Source: Pseudomonas reinekei (GTDB lineage: Bacteria > Pseudomonadota > Gammaproteobacteria > Pseudomonadales > Pseudomonadaceae). Taken from it: a stretch of 64,000 bases of DNA. Below are positions 54,528-63,618 of this stretch, piece by piece (position 1 is the stretch's first letter; each line of letters opens with the position of its first letter). Made by a program: the position numbers and the translations under genes. The stretch is taken from assembly GCF_001945365.1 (NCBI RefSeq), contig NZ_MSTQ01000013.1:62001-126000 (forward strand). Reading direction: 5' to 3'. The notes beneath the pieces are model-generated. The model saw only the letters and a program-made list of their open reading frames with translations, was not told where the DNA came from and did not search any database.

Positions 54528-54884
54528 TCAGCAACAAGCGGCCAGGCGCTGTGGGCGATCACCCATCACGTCGAGGCGTTTGGCGTCTGGACTGAGCCAA
54601 TGCTGGTTAGCGTCCAGTGTGGTTTTCAGTACGGCAATCACCCAATCCGGCAGACTGGGATGCAGGCGGTAATACACCCATTGACCTTGCCGACGATCCT
54701 CCAGCAAACCGCAACTGCGCAGTTGCGCCAGGTGCCGGGAGATTTTCGGCTGGCTCTCATCGAGTGCGCAGGTCAGCTCACAAACGCACAGCTCTTGCTC
54801 ACGGGTGATGAGCAACATCAGACGAACGCGAGTTTCGTCAGCCAAGCATTTGAATACGGTGGTCGGTGTCAGATGGTCAGCCAT
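54528..54884 (-). CDS. arsR: Arsenite-responsive repressor ArsR
   Basis: 118 residues, winged helix of the ArsR/SmtB family. The As(III) site ELCVCEL (Cys 33 and 35, with a third Cys at about 39) lies in the DNA-binding helix region, followed by SQPKISRHLAQL. Start at the ATG at 54884. The C-terminus ends AACC, a further Cys pair. It lies between two arsenate reductase-type genes rather than first in the operon. Confidence 0.9.
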   Translation of the reverse strand: MADHLTPTTVFKCLADETRVRLMLLITREQELCVCELTCALDESQPKISRHLAQLRSCGLLEDRRQGQWVYYRLHPSLPDWVIAVLKTTLDANQHWLSPDAKRLDVMGDRPQRLAACC

Positions 54885-54892
54885 AGGGGGTC

Positions 54893-55306
54893 TCAACGTT
54901 TGGTTTTCACCAACACAAACATCTTGATGCGTTCATGGATCTCGTGAAGGGTGTGGCGGAATGCATCGTGCTTGGTGCTGGTCACCGGATCTTCAAAGTT
55001 CCAGGCCAACACCTCTCCTGCCCCTGGAAGGGAATGACATTCCAGAGACGATTTATCGCACAGCGTGATGACGTAATCGAAACGCTCGCCTGCAAACTCA
55101 TCGATAGACTTGCTGTACAACCCTTCGGTACTTACACCCAGGTGCTGAAGTGCCTCTAAGGTAAGGGGGTTGATCTCACCGGGCACAGTACCTGCACTGA
55201 AGGCGTCGAATTGTTCGGAATCAGTGTGCCGTAGCAGAGCTTCAGCCAGCTGAGAGCGAGCAGCGTTAGCCACACAAACAAACAGCACGCGGGTCTTATC
55301 GGTCAT
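54893..55306 (-). CDS. Second ArsC-like low-molecular-weight phosphatase
   Basis: 137 residues with the loop CVANAAR (Cys 11, Arg 17), Cys at about 83 and 90 (ITLCDKSSLEC) and an Asp-Pro loop (WNFEDP). It is an ArsC/LMW-phosphatase-fold protein different from the ArsC at 54012. It may reduce arsenate or act on another arsenic species. I start at the ATG at 55306, which begins the first strand. It is first in the minus-strand ars operon behind the predicted ArsR operator. Confidence 0.85.
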   Translation of the reverse strand: MTDKTRVLFVCVANAARSQLAEALLRHTDSEQFDAFSAGTVPGEINPLTLEALQHLGVSTEGLYSKSIDEFAGERFDYVITLCDKSSLECHSLPGAGEVLAWNFEDPVTSTKHDAFRHTLHEIHERIKMFVLVKTKR

Positions 55307-55330
55307 CGCCAAGTCTCGAAATGGATATGG

Positions 55331-55360
55331 TTTTTCGAATATACGTTTTTTCGAATATTC
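55331..55360 (-). promoter_or_regulatory. Candidate ArsR operator
   Basis: Two direct copies of TTTTTCGAATAT lie 16 bases apart (55331 and 55347), the second continuing into the palindrome GAATATTC. The site is 25-54 bases upstream of the first ars gene and fits the A+T-rich TTCG/CGAA-type ArsR sites. Confidence 0.55.
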
Positions 55361-55745
55361 AGTAAAGCACCTAGACCATTCTTCGCGAAACCTAGCCATT
55401 TTCAAGCGCTAACACTCATGCCGCCCCTACTTGATCGCGGGAACTGGCACGCTTTTAGTAATTAACATCTGGATAATCGTATATTCGTATTAATTTGAGA
55501 TCGTGGGGGCTTTAGGCTCTCCCAAACCTCAACCCCAAATTGGAACCCTCCAACGAACTGACCTTGGCTAGGGCCAAACGCTGGATCTTTGCATTACCAC
55601 CAGCAGGCCTTGTGAATTCACTCGACATCTAAGCCATTTAGGCCACAAAACAGGGTTTTCTATCCTATGCTGAATAGCTGGAACGAATAGCTGCTTACGA
55701 CACAGACAGGGCTGACTGCATCGCAAGCGCATTGCGGAGGCAGAG
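55361..55745. other. Divergent promoter region between the ars operon and aioBA
   Basis: No gene. It should carry the aioB promoter. TGGCACG at 55445 is a perfect sigma-54 -24 element but the -12 element is poor. An ATCGTATATTCGTATT stretch near 55475 resembles the ArsR site. Confidence 0.45.
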
Positions 55746-56264
55746 ATGACATCCATAACCAGAAGAACCTTCTTGAAGGCGGGAGGCGGGGTTGCTGCGA
55801 GCGCAGCCTTCGGAGTGCCCGGTTTAACTGAAGCAGCAACATCAACGCCTGTGGTCGAGGGACGAGTCAATCTTCCGTACCAGATGAAAGCGATCACCAC
55901 GGCGCAAAAATTGCTGGTCAACACGCCAGTCCTATTTTCCTATCCTGACGCGGCTTCACCTTGCGCATTGATTAAGATGGGCGCTCCCGTTCCAGGAGGT
56001 GTCGGCCCAGAACGCGACATTGTCGCCTACAGCACGCTATGCACCCATATGGGGTGTCCAGTCGCCTATGACGCGGGACAGAAGGTGTTCAAGTGTCCCT
56101 GCCATTTCAGCATTTTCGACCCAGAGCATGCGGGCCAGATGGTGTCTGGCCAAGCCACCGAGAACTTGCCCAGCGTAGTACTCGAATACAACCCAAAAGA
56201 CGATTCGGTACGTGCAGTTGCCGTCGAAGGGTTGATCTATGGACGTCAGTCCAACCTCCTGTGA
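55746..56264 (+). CDS. aioB: Arsenite oxidase small (Rieske) subunit AioB
   Basis: 172 residues with a twin-arginine signal (TRRTFLKAGGG) and GGAGG before the ATG. Rieske 2Fe-2S ligands are Cys 99 and His 101 (CTHMGC) and Cys 117 and His 120 (CPCH). Cys 104 and 119 can form the disulfide. It transfers electrons from AioA to periplasmic carriers. Together with aioA it gives arsenite oxidation to arsenate. Confidence 0.94.
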   Translation: MTSITRRTFLKAGGGVAASAAFGVPGLTEAATSTPVVEGRVNLPYQMKAITTAQKLLVNTPVLFSYPDAASPCALIKMGAPVPGGVGPERDIVAYSTLCTHMGCPVAYDAGQKVFKCPCHFSIFDPEHAGQMVSGQATENLPSVVLEYNPKDDSVRAVAVEGLIYGRQSNLL

Positions 56265-56276
56265 AAGGAGATTCAA

Positions 56277-58760
56277 ATGGCAACCAACAAAGATCGTGTG
56301 GCACTGCCTCCTGTAGATGCCCAAAAGACCAACCTGACATGCCACTTCTGCATCGTGGGCTGTGGCTATCACGTGTACAAATGGCCGGAAAATCAGGAAG
56401 GAGGACGCGCCCCCGATGAGAATGCACTCGGACTCGACTTCCGCAAACAGTTACCCCCCTTGGCTCTCATCATGACGACTGCAATGCAGAACACGATCAC
56501 TGACAAGGACGGCCAGCGCTACAACGTCATGATCGTGCCGGACAAACAGTGCGAAGTGAATAAAGGGCTCTCGTCCACACGAGGCGGACAACTGGCCAAG
56601 GTCATGTATACCCCTGACGGGGTAGGCAAGGAGCGGTTACGCAGCCCACGCGTTTATGTGGCAGACCAGTGGGTCGACACCAGTTGGGATGATGCACTGG
56701 CACTTTATGCCGGCGTGACCAAGAAGATTCTCGATAATGACGGGCCAGCCGCTCTCGCCTTTGATTGCTTCGACCACGGCGGAGCCGGTGGCGGATTTGA
56801 GAATACCTGGGGCACCGGCAAGTTGATGTTCACGGCGTTGAAAACGCCGTTGGTGCGTATCCACAACCGCCCTGCCTATAACTCCGAGTGCCACGCTACC
56901 CGCGAGATGGGTATTGGCGAACTCAACAACAGCTACGAAGACGCCGAGTTGGCTGACGTCATTATGGCCATCGGCTGCAACTCTTATGAAACCCAAACCA
57001 ATTACTTTCTTGCCCACTGGCTACCCAATTTTCAGGGGCAGACTGTCGACAAACGTAAGCAGCGATTTCCTGGTGAGAGTGTTGCCCCTGCGAAAGTGAT
57101 TTTCGTTGATCCGCGCAGGACGCCCACTATCTCGATTGCCGAGCAAGCGGCAGGCAAGGGCAACGTGCTTCACCTCGATATCGAACCAGGATCGGATATC
57201 GCCCTGTTTAATGGCCTGCTGACCTACGTGGTAGAACAAGGCTGGCACGACAAAGAATTTATCTCAGCCCATACCAAGGGGTTCGATCAGGCACTTCAAG
57301 CCAACAAGCTGTCGCTTGAAGAAACCAGCCACATCACCGGCGTGTCGGTGGATAAGCTCAAACTTGCTGCCGAATGGGCCTACAAGCCCAAAGCCTCTGG
57401 TCACCGCCCCCACACCATGCACGCATACGAAAAAGGAATCATCTGGGGGAATGACAACTACCTCATCCAGTCCGCCTTGGTCGACCTGGTGCTTGCTACC
57501 CACAACGTCGGACGCCGGGGTACAGGTGTAGTGCGGATGGGCGGGCATCAGGAGGGATACACGCGTCCTCCCTATCCAGGCGACTCTAAGATCTACGTGG
57601 ATCAGGAGATTATTAACGGCAAGGGCATGATGTATACGGCATGGGGGGCAAACCCGTTCCAGACCACGCTCAATGCTGAGCAGCATCGTGCAGTCATCCT
57701 GAAACGCGCCAGCATTGTCAGAGAGGCCATGGCCAACGTTCGCGGCGGTACGACAGCGCAGATGGTGGATGCGGTCTATGACGCTGTGAAAAATAAAGGT
57801 GGTCTCTTCTTAGCCAACATCAACCTTTACCCTACCAAGCTGGCAGAAGCCGCCCACGTGATGCTGCCGGCAACCCATCCGGGTGAAATGAATCTCACCT
57901 CGATGAACGGGGAACGCCGGATGCGCCTGTCACAAAAATTCATGGATCCTCCTGGTTCGGCAAAACCAGACTGCCTGATCGCTGCGGCCATCGCCAATAC
58001 CCTTCAGCAGATGTATCTCACCGAAGGAAAACAGGAAATGGCGACGCGTTTTACAGGGTTTGACTGGAAAACCGAGGAGGACGCCTTCAATGATGGTTTT
58101 CGTATGGCCGGCCAAGCCGGTGCGGGCCCAATCGACAGTCAGGGAGACACCACGGGCAACCTTGTCACCTACGAGCGGTTGAGAGCCATGGGCAACAATG
58201 GAGTCCAGTTACCCACCAAAGAATACCGAGATGGCAAACTGATCGGCACAGAGATGCTTTACACCGACTACAAGTTCGATACCCCGGATGGCAAAGCTGA
58301 GTTCAAGTCCGCGACGTGGCCAGGGTTGCCAAAGCCGGTGGCAGAGCAGAAGGCAAAATACAAGTTCTGGGTCAACAACGGGCGTATCAACGAAGTGTGG
58401 CAAACGCTTTACCACGATCAATACAACGACTTCGTGCAACGGCGTGTGCCGATGGCCTATCTGGAAATCAATCCCGACGATGCACAAGCCTTGGCAATTA
58501 CATCAGGGGACGTGGTCGAGGTGTTTAACGACTACGGCTCATCCTACGCGATGGCCTACCTGGAGCCGGATATCAAGCGGAACCAGACGTTCATGCAGTT
58601 CGGCCATTTCAACGGTGTGATGGGCGATCTGACCACGCCATGGACAGACCGAAACGTAATCCCATACTACAAAGGAACGTGGGCGAATATTCGCCGTATC
58701 GGCAAAGTAGAGGAGTTCAAGGAAAATATCAGCTTCAAGTCGCGAAGGTTTAACGCGTAA
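56277..58760 (+). CDS. aioA: Arsenite oxidase large molybdopterin subunit AioA
   Basis: 827 residues, 12 bases after aioB with AAAGGAG. The N-terminus carries CHFCIVGCGYH (Cys 22, 25, 29), the 3Fe-4S site of AioA. Molybdopterin-binding segments follow throughout, for example FVDPRRTPTISIAEQ, HNVGRRGTGVVRMGGHQEG and the C-terminal GDVVEVFNDYGSSYAM. It has no signal of its own and should be co-exported with AioB by Tat. It oxidises As(III) to As(V). Confidence 0.95.
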   Translation: MATNKDRVALPPVDAQKTNLTCHFCIVGCGYHVYKWPENQEGGRAPDENALGLDFRKQLPPLALIMTTAMQNTITDKDGQRYNVMIVPDKQCEVNKGLSSTRGGQLAKVMYTPDGVGKERLRSPRVYVADQWVDTSWDDALALYAGVTKKILDNDGPAALAFDCFDHGGAGGGFENTWGTGKLMFTALKTPLVRIHNRPAYNSECHATREMGIGELNNSYEDAELADVIMAIGCNSYETQTNYFLAHWLPNFQGQTVDKRKQRFPGESVAPAKVIFVDPRRTPTISIAEQAAGKGNVLHLDIEPGSDIALFNGLLTYVVEQGWHDKEFISAHTKGFDQALQANKLSLEETSHITGVSVDKLKLAAEWAYKPKASGHRPHTMHAYEKGIIWGNDNYLIQSALVDLVLATHNVGRRGTGVVRMGGHQEGYTRPPYPGDSKIYVDQEIINGKGMMYTAWGANPFQTTLNAEQHRAVILKRASIVREAMANVRGGTTAQMVDAVYDAVKNKGGLFLANINLYPTKLAEAAHVMLPATHPGEMNLTSMNGERRMRLSQKFMDPPGSAKPDCLIAAAIANTLQQMYLTEGKQEMATRFTGFDWKTEEDAFNDGFRMAGQAGAGPIDSQGDTTGNLVTYERLRAMGNNGVQLPTKEYRDGKLIGTEMLYTDYKFDTPDGKAEFKSATWPGLPKPVAEQKAKYKFWVNNGRINEVWQTLYHDQYNDFVQRRVPMAYLEINPDDAQALAITSGDVVEVFNDYGSSYAMAYLEPDIKRNQTFMQFGHFNGVMGDLTTPWTDRNVIPYYKGTWANIRRIGKVEEFKENISFKSRRFNA

Positions 58761-58819
58761 TCACGCTTGTTTAGCACTAGCCGGGCTTTTCTTCCCAAGG
58801 TGGTCACACTAGCCGCCCA

Positions 58820-58852
58820 GCCCCCCATGCCTACATGAATAGTATGGGGGGC
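58820..58852. terminator. Inverted repeat between aioA and the convergent flavoprotein gene
   Basis: GCCCCCCAT and ATGGGGGGC are perfect 9-bp arms around a 15-base loop. There is no T run, so its action as terminator is uncertain. The G/C tract with A+T centre also resembles metal-repressor sites. Confidence 0.4.
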
Positions 58853-58930
58853 GTTCAACACTCTTCTAAGCCAAGAAGACGTGTGGGCGAACGCAAGTGC
58901 CTAGTCATGAGCATACGACTTCGCGTACAG

Positions 58931-60289
58931 CTACGAGCAGCAGGAGCGGGTCGATGTCGGCGCGTCTTCGGCAGCCTTAGCTGTCTCAGCGCAACAACTT
59001 GGCTCACAACAGTCAGGATCTGCCGCACGGTCGCAGCAATCAGAGTCATCAAGCTGGGTGCTGCAGACACCTGTCTCTGGCAAGACCAATTCAACTCGCT
59101 TGGCCGCCTCCCAATCACCGGCCAGCGCCGCTGCCACCGAACGAACCTGTTCATAGCCTGTCAGGAGCAGAAAGGTCGGAGCACGGCCATAGCTCTTCAT
59201 TCCGACGATGAAGATCCCTTCATCAGGGTGAGCCAACTCGACGGCGCCATGTGGGCGAACAGTGCCGCAACTATGCTCATTCGGATCAATCAGCGGAGCA
59301 AGATGAATGGGGCTCTGGGTCGCCGAATCCAGCGCCAAACGCAGCTCGGAAAGCAGCTCCAATTTAGGTCGGAAACCCGTTGCGACCACGACTTCATCCA
59401 CCACGGGGAGTTCTTGACCGCCCGCCTCAATAGCGATGCCATCGTCAGTTGCGACAACCTTGTCGATGGCGATGTTGGTGAACAGCTCAATGACCCCATC
59501 GTTCAACAGCTGGCGAACCCTCTGCCCCAGTTTCCCCCGCTCCTCTAGCTTGTCGTTTGCCCCACCACCCAATATGCGATCCAAAGATGAGCCGCGAATC
59601 ACCCAAAGGATCTTTGTACCAGGTTCCTGGAGGGCAAGCCGGGCCAAGTCTTGCAAGACATTGAACGCAGAGTGACCGCTGCCAACCACCATGACTCGGC
59701 GATTGGCATAGCGTTGCCGTTCACTACGAAGCACTTCGGGAATACCGTAAGCGATACGCTCAGCCAACTCCTTCTCGCCCAACGCAGGAATACCATGTGC
59801 TCCCATCCAATTTGGCGAGAGGAACGTGCCGGAAGCATCTATGACGGCGCTGGCGATCACATCCTTGTCACCCTCTGGAGTCCTGACCCGCAACAGAAAT
59901 GGTGCATTCGTGCGGTTTTTGGTCTTCATGACGTCCTGGCCGAGTCGCGTCACCGCCAGGACTTCGGTGTTCAGACGCAGGTGCCTATTCAGGGATGGCA
60001 GCGCTGCAAGTGGATATATGTATTCATCCAGCAATTCACGCCCGGCGGGATAAACGTCGTCAGCGGGCGCCACCCATCCTTGGGCCGTGAGCAGCGTGGA
60101 AGACTGCTTGTCGATGTTGAATTTCCAGGGAGAGAACATCCGCACGTGAGCCCAGTTTTCGATGCTAGCCCCTGCACTGGGCCCAGCCTCGAAGATCAAG
60201 GGAGTTAACCCCCCCGCGATGAGATGGCAGGCTGCAGCTAGCCCTATGGGGCCGGCGCCAATAATCGCAATAGGAAGTTCACTGCCCAT
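58931..60289 (-). CDS. FAD/NAD(P)-binding flavoprotein with Cys-pair tail (ArsO-like)
   Basis: 452 residues. FAD site IIGAGPIGLAAA, NAD(P) site VMVVGSGHSAFNVL and a VVVATGFRP signature make it a flavin monooxygenase or related oxidoreductase. The last 40 residues carry Cys pairs (SDCCDRAADPDCCEPSCC and SCCS) unlike ordinary members. They suggest As(III) or other soft metal binding. Flavoproteins named ArsO occur in other ars clusters, but I cannot confirm that identity. 15 bases separate it from arsN1. Confidence 0.75.
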   Translation of the reverse strand: MGSELPIAIIGAGPIGLAAACHLIAGGLTPLIFEAGPSAGASIENWAHVRMFSPWKFNIDKQSSTLLTAQGWVAPADDVYPAGRELLDEYIYPLAALPSLNRHLRLNTEVLAVTRLGQDVMKTKNRTNAPFLLRVRTPEGDKDVIASAVIDASGTFLSPNWMGAHGIPALGEKELAERIAYGIPEVLRSERQRYANRRVMVVGSGHSAFNVLQDLARLALQEPGTKILWVIRGSSLDRILGGGANDKLEERGKLGQRVRQLLNDGVIELFTNIAIDKVVATDDGIAIEAGGQELPVVDEVVVATGFRPKLELLSELRLALDSATQSPIHLAPLIDPNEHSCGTVRPHGAVELAHPDEGIFIVGMKSYGRAPTFLLLTGYEQVRSVAAALAGDWEAAKRVELVLPETGVCSTQLDDSDCCDRAADPDCCEPSCCAETAKAAEDAPTSTRSCCS

Positions 60290-60304
60290 GACGGACTCCT
60301 CGCT

Positions 60305-60808
60305 TTAGTGCGGCTGATTAGCAGGTATTAGGTGCTCGACGATTACACAATCGAGCCACTGGCCTTCAAGACAAGCGTGTTTTTCGTACACACCCACCTC
60401 CCGAAATCCACAAGAACGGCACAACGCCAAGCTGGCCGCATTAAAGGTGAAGATGCGTGATAGTACCTTCCAAAAACCTCGTTCTAGGGCCTCGACCAGA
60501 AGTGCTAGAAGCAAAGCTTTTCCTAGCCCCTGACCTCGAACGCCCCGATCAAGGTAAATCGAAAAGTCTGCGATACCGTCGTAGCAGGCGCGGGAACGGT
60601 AACTGCTCAATCCTGCCCACGCGACCACTTCATCCGCATCGTTGACCATGACCAAGGTCGGGTAGCGATCCATCAAGGCAATGCGCTCAAGCATGTCCTC
60701 AGGTATGCGGGGCGTTGTCTCGAATGTAGAGCTTCTTTCCTCAATACCCTGGTTGTAGATGTCAGCTATCGACGCAGCGTCCCTGACTTCAGCAAATCGA
60801 ATGCGCAT
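60305..60808 (-). CDS. arsN1: ArsN1-type N-acetyltransferase
   Basis: 167 residues of the GNAT family. The acetyl-CoA loop RGVRGQGLGKALL and the N-terminal IADIYNQGIEERSSTFET are typical of ArsN1 and the related PAT/bar enzymes. ArsN1 acetylates arsinothricin or phosphinothricin-like compounds. I start at the ATG at 60808, where the fold begins. It lies in one run with the flavoprotein and the MarR regulator. Confidence 0.85.
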   Translation of the reverse strand: MRIRFAEVRDAASIADIYNQGIEERSSTFETTPRIPEDMLERIALMDRYPTLVMVNDADEVVAWAGLSSYRSRACYDGIADFSIYLDRGVRGQGLGKALLLALLVEALERGFWKVLSRIFTFNAASLALCRSCGFREVGVYEKHACLEGQWLDCVIVEHLIPANQPH

Positions 60809-60867
60809 ACTTTGAATCCACCCTGTTGGTAGTAACAACATTTTAGATAAAAAGAGGATTCTCCCCC

Positions 60868-61365
60868 TCATTTCACTTCAGGCACCGAAGGGCAGCAGCC
60901 ACTGACCAGGCCACAACGGATCTCCGTCGCTCGTGTGATCTGCTTCAGCAAGCTCAACGCACCTTGCCGCGCTTCGGGTGACAACTGTTCGATCATTGCC
61001 CTCTCTTCAGCGATCAGGTCAGTGCGGATCTTCTGGTAAAGCTCATGACCAGCTTCAGAAACCTCAACCTGTACTGCACGACGATCCTCGTGGTCTTCCA
61101 CCCGCGATACATAGCCCTTGCGCTCAAGCGTATCGACCACCCGGCTTGCAGTGCTTTTATCCAGGAACATCTCTTCTGCCAGCGCTTGCAGGCGAAGCCG
61201 CCCCCTTTTAACCAGCGTCTCGATGGCATAGCACTGTGTGACCGAGACGTCGTAGCAGCAGATACGATCTCGGTCGCGGAACTGATACACCCGAACAAGC
61301 TGGTTCAAGGCTTCGTATAAATCCTCGGAATCCTGAGTCAGCTGGTCTTTCTTTCGCTTTGCCAT
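60868..61365 (-). CDS. MarR-family regulator with Cys clusters
   Basis: 165 residues with a winged helix (ALAEEMFLDKSTASRVVDTL and RVEDHEDRRAVQVEV). Cys residues near the N-terminus (RICCYDVSVTQCYA) and at the end (CGLVSGCCPS) could sense trivalent arsenicals. It is divergent from an MFS gene, and two 18-bp inverted copies of one operator lie between them. Start at the ATG at 61365. An in-frame GTG at 61374 is possible. Confidence 0.85.
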   Translation of the reverse strand: MAKRKKDQLTQDSEDLYEALNQLVRVYQFRDRDRICCYDVSVTQCYAIETLVKRGRLRLQALAEEMFLDKSTASRVVDTLERKGYVSRVEDHEDRRAVQVEVSEAGHELYQKIRTDLIAEERAMIEQLSPEARQGALSLLKQITRATEIRCGLVSGCCPSVPEVK

Positions 61366-61377
61366 GGTCGCCACAAA

Positions 61378-61395
61378 TTAGTTGTTAGGTGCAAC
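61378..61395 (-). promoter_or_regulatory. MarR-type operator, left copy
   Basis: TTAGTTGTTAGGTGCAAC contains the dyad GTTG-N7-CAAC. The exact reverse complement occurs at 61471. It sits 13 bases from the MarR-family gene start. Confidence 0.75.
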
Positions 61396-61470
61396 GATAG
61401 TCCCGACTTCAGGAAATGGTCAACCGCTCCTTCATTTTGATTGACGACGCTGCACCGGTGTAGCTAATTT

Positions 61471-61488
61471 GTTGCACCTAACAACTAA
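61471..61488 (+). promoter_or_regulatory. MarR-type operator, right copy
   Basis: GTTGCACCTAACAACTAA is a perfect inverted copy of the left operator. It ends two bases before the ATG of the MFS gene, where it would cover the ribosome-binding region or a very short leader. Confidence 0.75.
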
Positions 61489-61489
61489 A

Positions 61490-62725
61490 ATGGACTCGCA
61501 CCTTGTGAGTTATCCAATTAGCCGTCCTCACACAATCAATCGAACTGGGCTGGTCTGGGCGATGGGCATCGCACAGATACTGGCGTGGAGTACAACGTAC
61601 TATTTGCCCGCAGTCCTTTCGTCGCCGATTGCACGAGATATGGGATGGTCAATTACCAGCACCGTGGCCGGACTTTCATGGGGTTTGTTGGTCGCAGGTG
61701 CTTGCTCTCCTATGGTCGGGAGACAGATAGATCGACATGGTGGCCGCCCCGTCCTGGCAACCAGTTCGATGTTGATGGCACTGGGGCTGCTCCTGATGGG
61801 TGTGGCTAGCAACCTGGTCATCTACTACCTGGCCTGGACATTCATTGGCGTCGCCATGGCTGCCGGCCTGTATGACGCGGCCTTCTCGACTCTAGGACGC
61901 CTATTCGGAGAAAGTGCACGGACTTCAATGACCGGTCTTACTCTGTTGGGTGGCTTCGCGAGCACTTTGGGCTGGCCACTGATAGCCGGCCTGGAGCAGC
62001 AGATTGGCTGGAGATATAGCTGTGTGACGCTAGCTGCAACTCACCTGGTCATCGGACTGCCAATTCATCTATTGGTAATTCCAAAGAGTGAGAGGATTTC
62101 GAACAGCGGAACGAAGCCTATCCGTGATCCCTCCACCACCACTGCCCACCACACAAAATCCTATAATCGTCTCTTCCTGCTACTGGCAACCCTTCTGACA
62201 CTCCAGTCGCTGGTGGTTTCGTCGATTTCTGTCCATTTGCTTGATGTGCTGAAGCTGCTCGGCATCGCTACAGCCACCGCACTGGCCATCGGCATGATGA
62301 TAGGGCCATCTCAAGTCGCAGCCCGGCTTGCAGAGTTCTCCCTTGGACGAAACTTGCATCCGACCACCTCCGCCAAGGCCGCGATATTGCTAAGCGGGAT
62401 AGGAATTGGGTTACTGATACCGGCTATTCCATCGCTGGCATTCGTTGCAATGGCGCTGTACGGCGCTGGAAATGGGATTCTGACCATTGCACGTGGGACG
62501 CTACCACTGGCTCTCTTTGGGCAAGATGGCTACGGTGCTCGCATGGGTTTATTGGCCCGTCCAATGCTGGTCGCACAGGCCTTAGGCCCTGTGGCAGCTG
62601 CTGTAATTCTGGACAAATTCGGCTCAACACCTTTGCTTATTGTGATGTGCACTCTAGCGACGGCAAGCCTCATCGCCAGCTTTGGCCTTCCGAATGCGTC
62701 CGGGCATCACGCCTTGCGTAATTAA
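61490..62725 (+). CDS. MFS transporter, probable organoarsenical or drug efflux
   Basis: 411 residues with about 12 membrane segments and the MFS loop motif GRQIDRHGGRPVLA between TM2 and TM3. It is divergent from the MarR-family gene and shares its operators. Being next to arsN1 it may export a trivalent or organic arsenical, but substrate is not shown by sequence. I start at the ATG at 61490. A TTG at 61469 would run through the operator, and a GTG lies at 61505. No good ribosome-binding site precedes any of them. Confidence 0.8.
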   Translation: MDSHLVSYPISRPHTINRTGLVWAMGIAQILAWSTTYYLPAVLSSPIARDMGWSITSTVAGLSWGLLVAGACSPMVGRQIDRHGGRPVLATSSMLMALGLLLMGVASNLVIYYLAWTFIGVAMAAGLYDAAFSTLGRLFGESARTSMTGLTLLGGFASTLGWPLIAGLEQQIGWRYSCVTLAATHLVIGLPIHLLVIPKSERISNSGTKPIRDPSTTTAHHTKSYNRLFLLLATLLTLQSLVVSSISVHLLDVLKLLGIATATALAIGMMIGPSQVAARLAEFSLGRNLHPTTSAKAAILLSGIGIGLLIPAIPSLAFVAMALYGAGNGILTIARGTLPLALFGQDGYGARMGLLARPMLVAQALGPVAAAVILDKFGSTPLLIVMCTLATASLIASFGLPNASGHHALRN

Positions 62726-63557
62726 ACCGGCTGCCACTTATGCGGAAGCAACTGCTCGATTTCACTCGCCCGCTATGTCGGCAAGCGCGTGAGAACATCC
62801 TTTAGATAGGCATACGGGTCATGACCATTCAGCCGCGCAGACTGGATCAAGCTCATTATCGCCGCAGCCCGTTTTCCGCTGCGTAGCGAGTCGGCGAAGA
62901 GCCAGTTCTTGCGTCCAAGAGCCCATGGTCGGATCTGGTTCTCCGCCCAGTTATTATCAATGGGTACGGCCCGGTCATCGAGGTAGCGCGACAGCGCCGC
63001 CCAGCGTTTCAGGCTGTAATCAAGTGCTCTGCTGATGGCCGAGCCTTCGGGCACAAGATCACGCTGGGCGATCATCTAGGCATGCAGCCTATCCATCACC
63101 GGTACGGCTTTTTCTTGCCGTATTCGGAGCCGTAAATCCGGCTCCAGGTCGCGCACTTCGCTCTCGATTTCGTACAACAACTGGATGTAGCGCAGGGCCT
63201 GCTCGGCGAGCTGGCTCTTGTTGGTTGCGTGCAATTCGAAGAACTTGCGCCGGGCATGGGCCATGCAGCTGATCTCGGTCACGCCGAGTTCGAAGCTGGC
63301 CTTGTAACCGCCAAAATCGTCGCAGACCAACTTACCTTTCCAGCCTTGCAGGAAGTTGCGAGCATGCTCACCGGCGCGGCTGGGGCTGAAATCGTAGACG
63401 ACATGGGTCAGCTTCTCGATCACCGTTTGATTGCGGTTGATTTTCTTACCCATGGTCTCGACCGTCTGCCCATAGTCTCGACTTGCGACAGCAACTGCGC
63501 AGCGAATGCACGCAGTTGGTCGAGAGTCATTTGATCGAGATTGGGCGAGGGAGGCAT
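62722..63557 (-). pseudogene. IS66-family transposase (tnpC) remnant
   Basis: The C-terminal IS66 catalytic and tail region is clear (CMAHARRKFFELH; IDNNWAENQIRPWALGRKNWLF; QLLPHKWQP). Several lesions are visible. A duplicated stretch near 63460-63490 (GTCGAGAC, ATGGG) shifts the frame. A large internal deletion joins TVIEKLTH to VVYDFSPS. A TAG at 63076 stands where Trp is usual (DRLHA stop MIAQRD). Another in-frame TAG at 62773 precedes RASEIEQLLP. The end overlaps the stop of the MFS gene. Confidence 0.88.
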
Positions 63558-63618
63558 GCCGTGGATTTTACCAAAGCAGACCACTGGCGACAGCCAGCCC
63601 AGACACTAATTACAGTTT

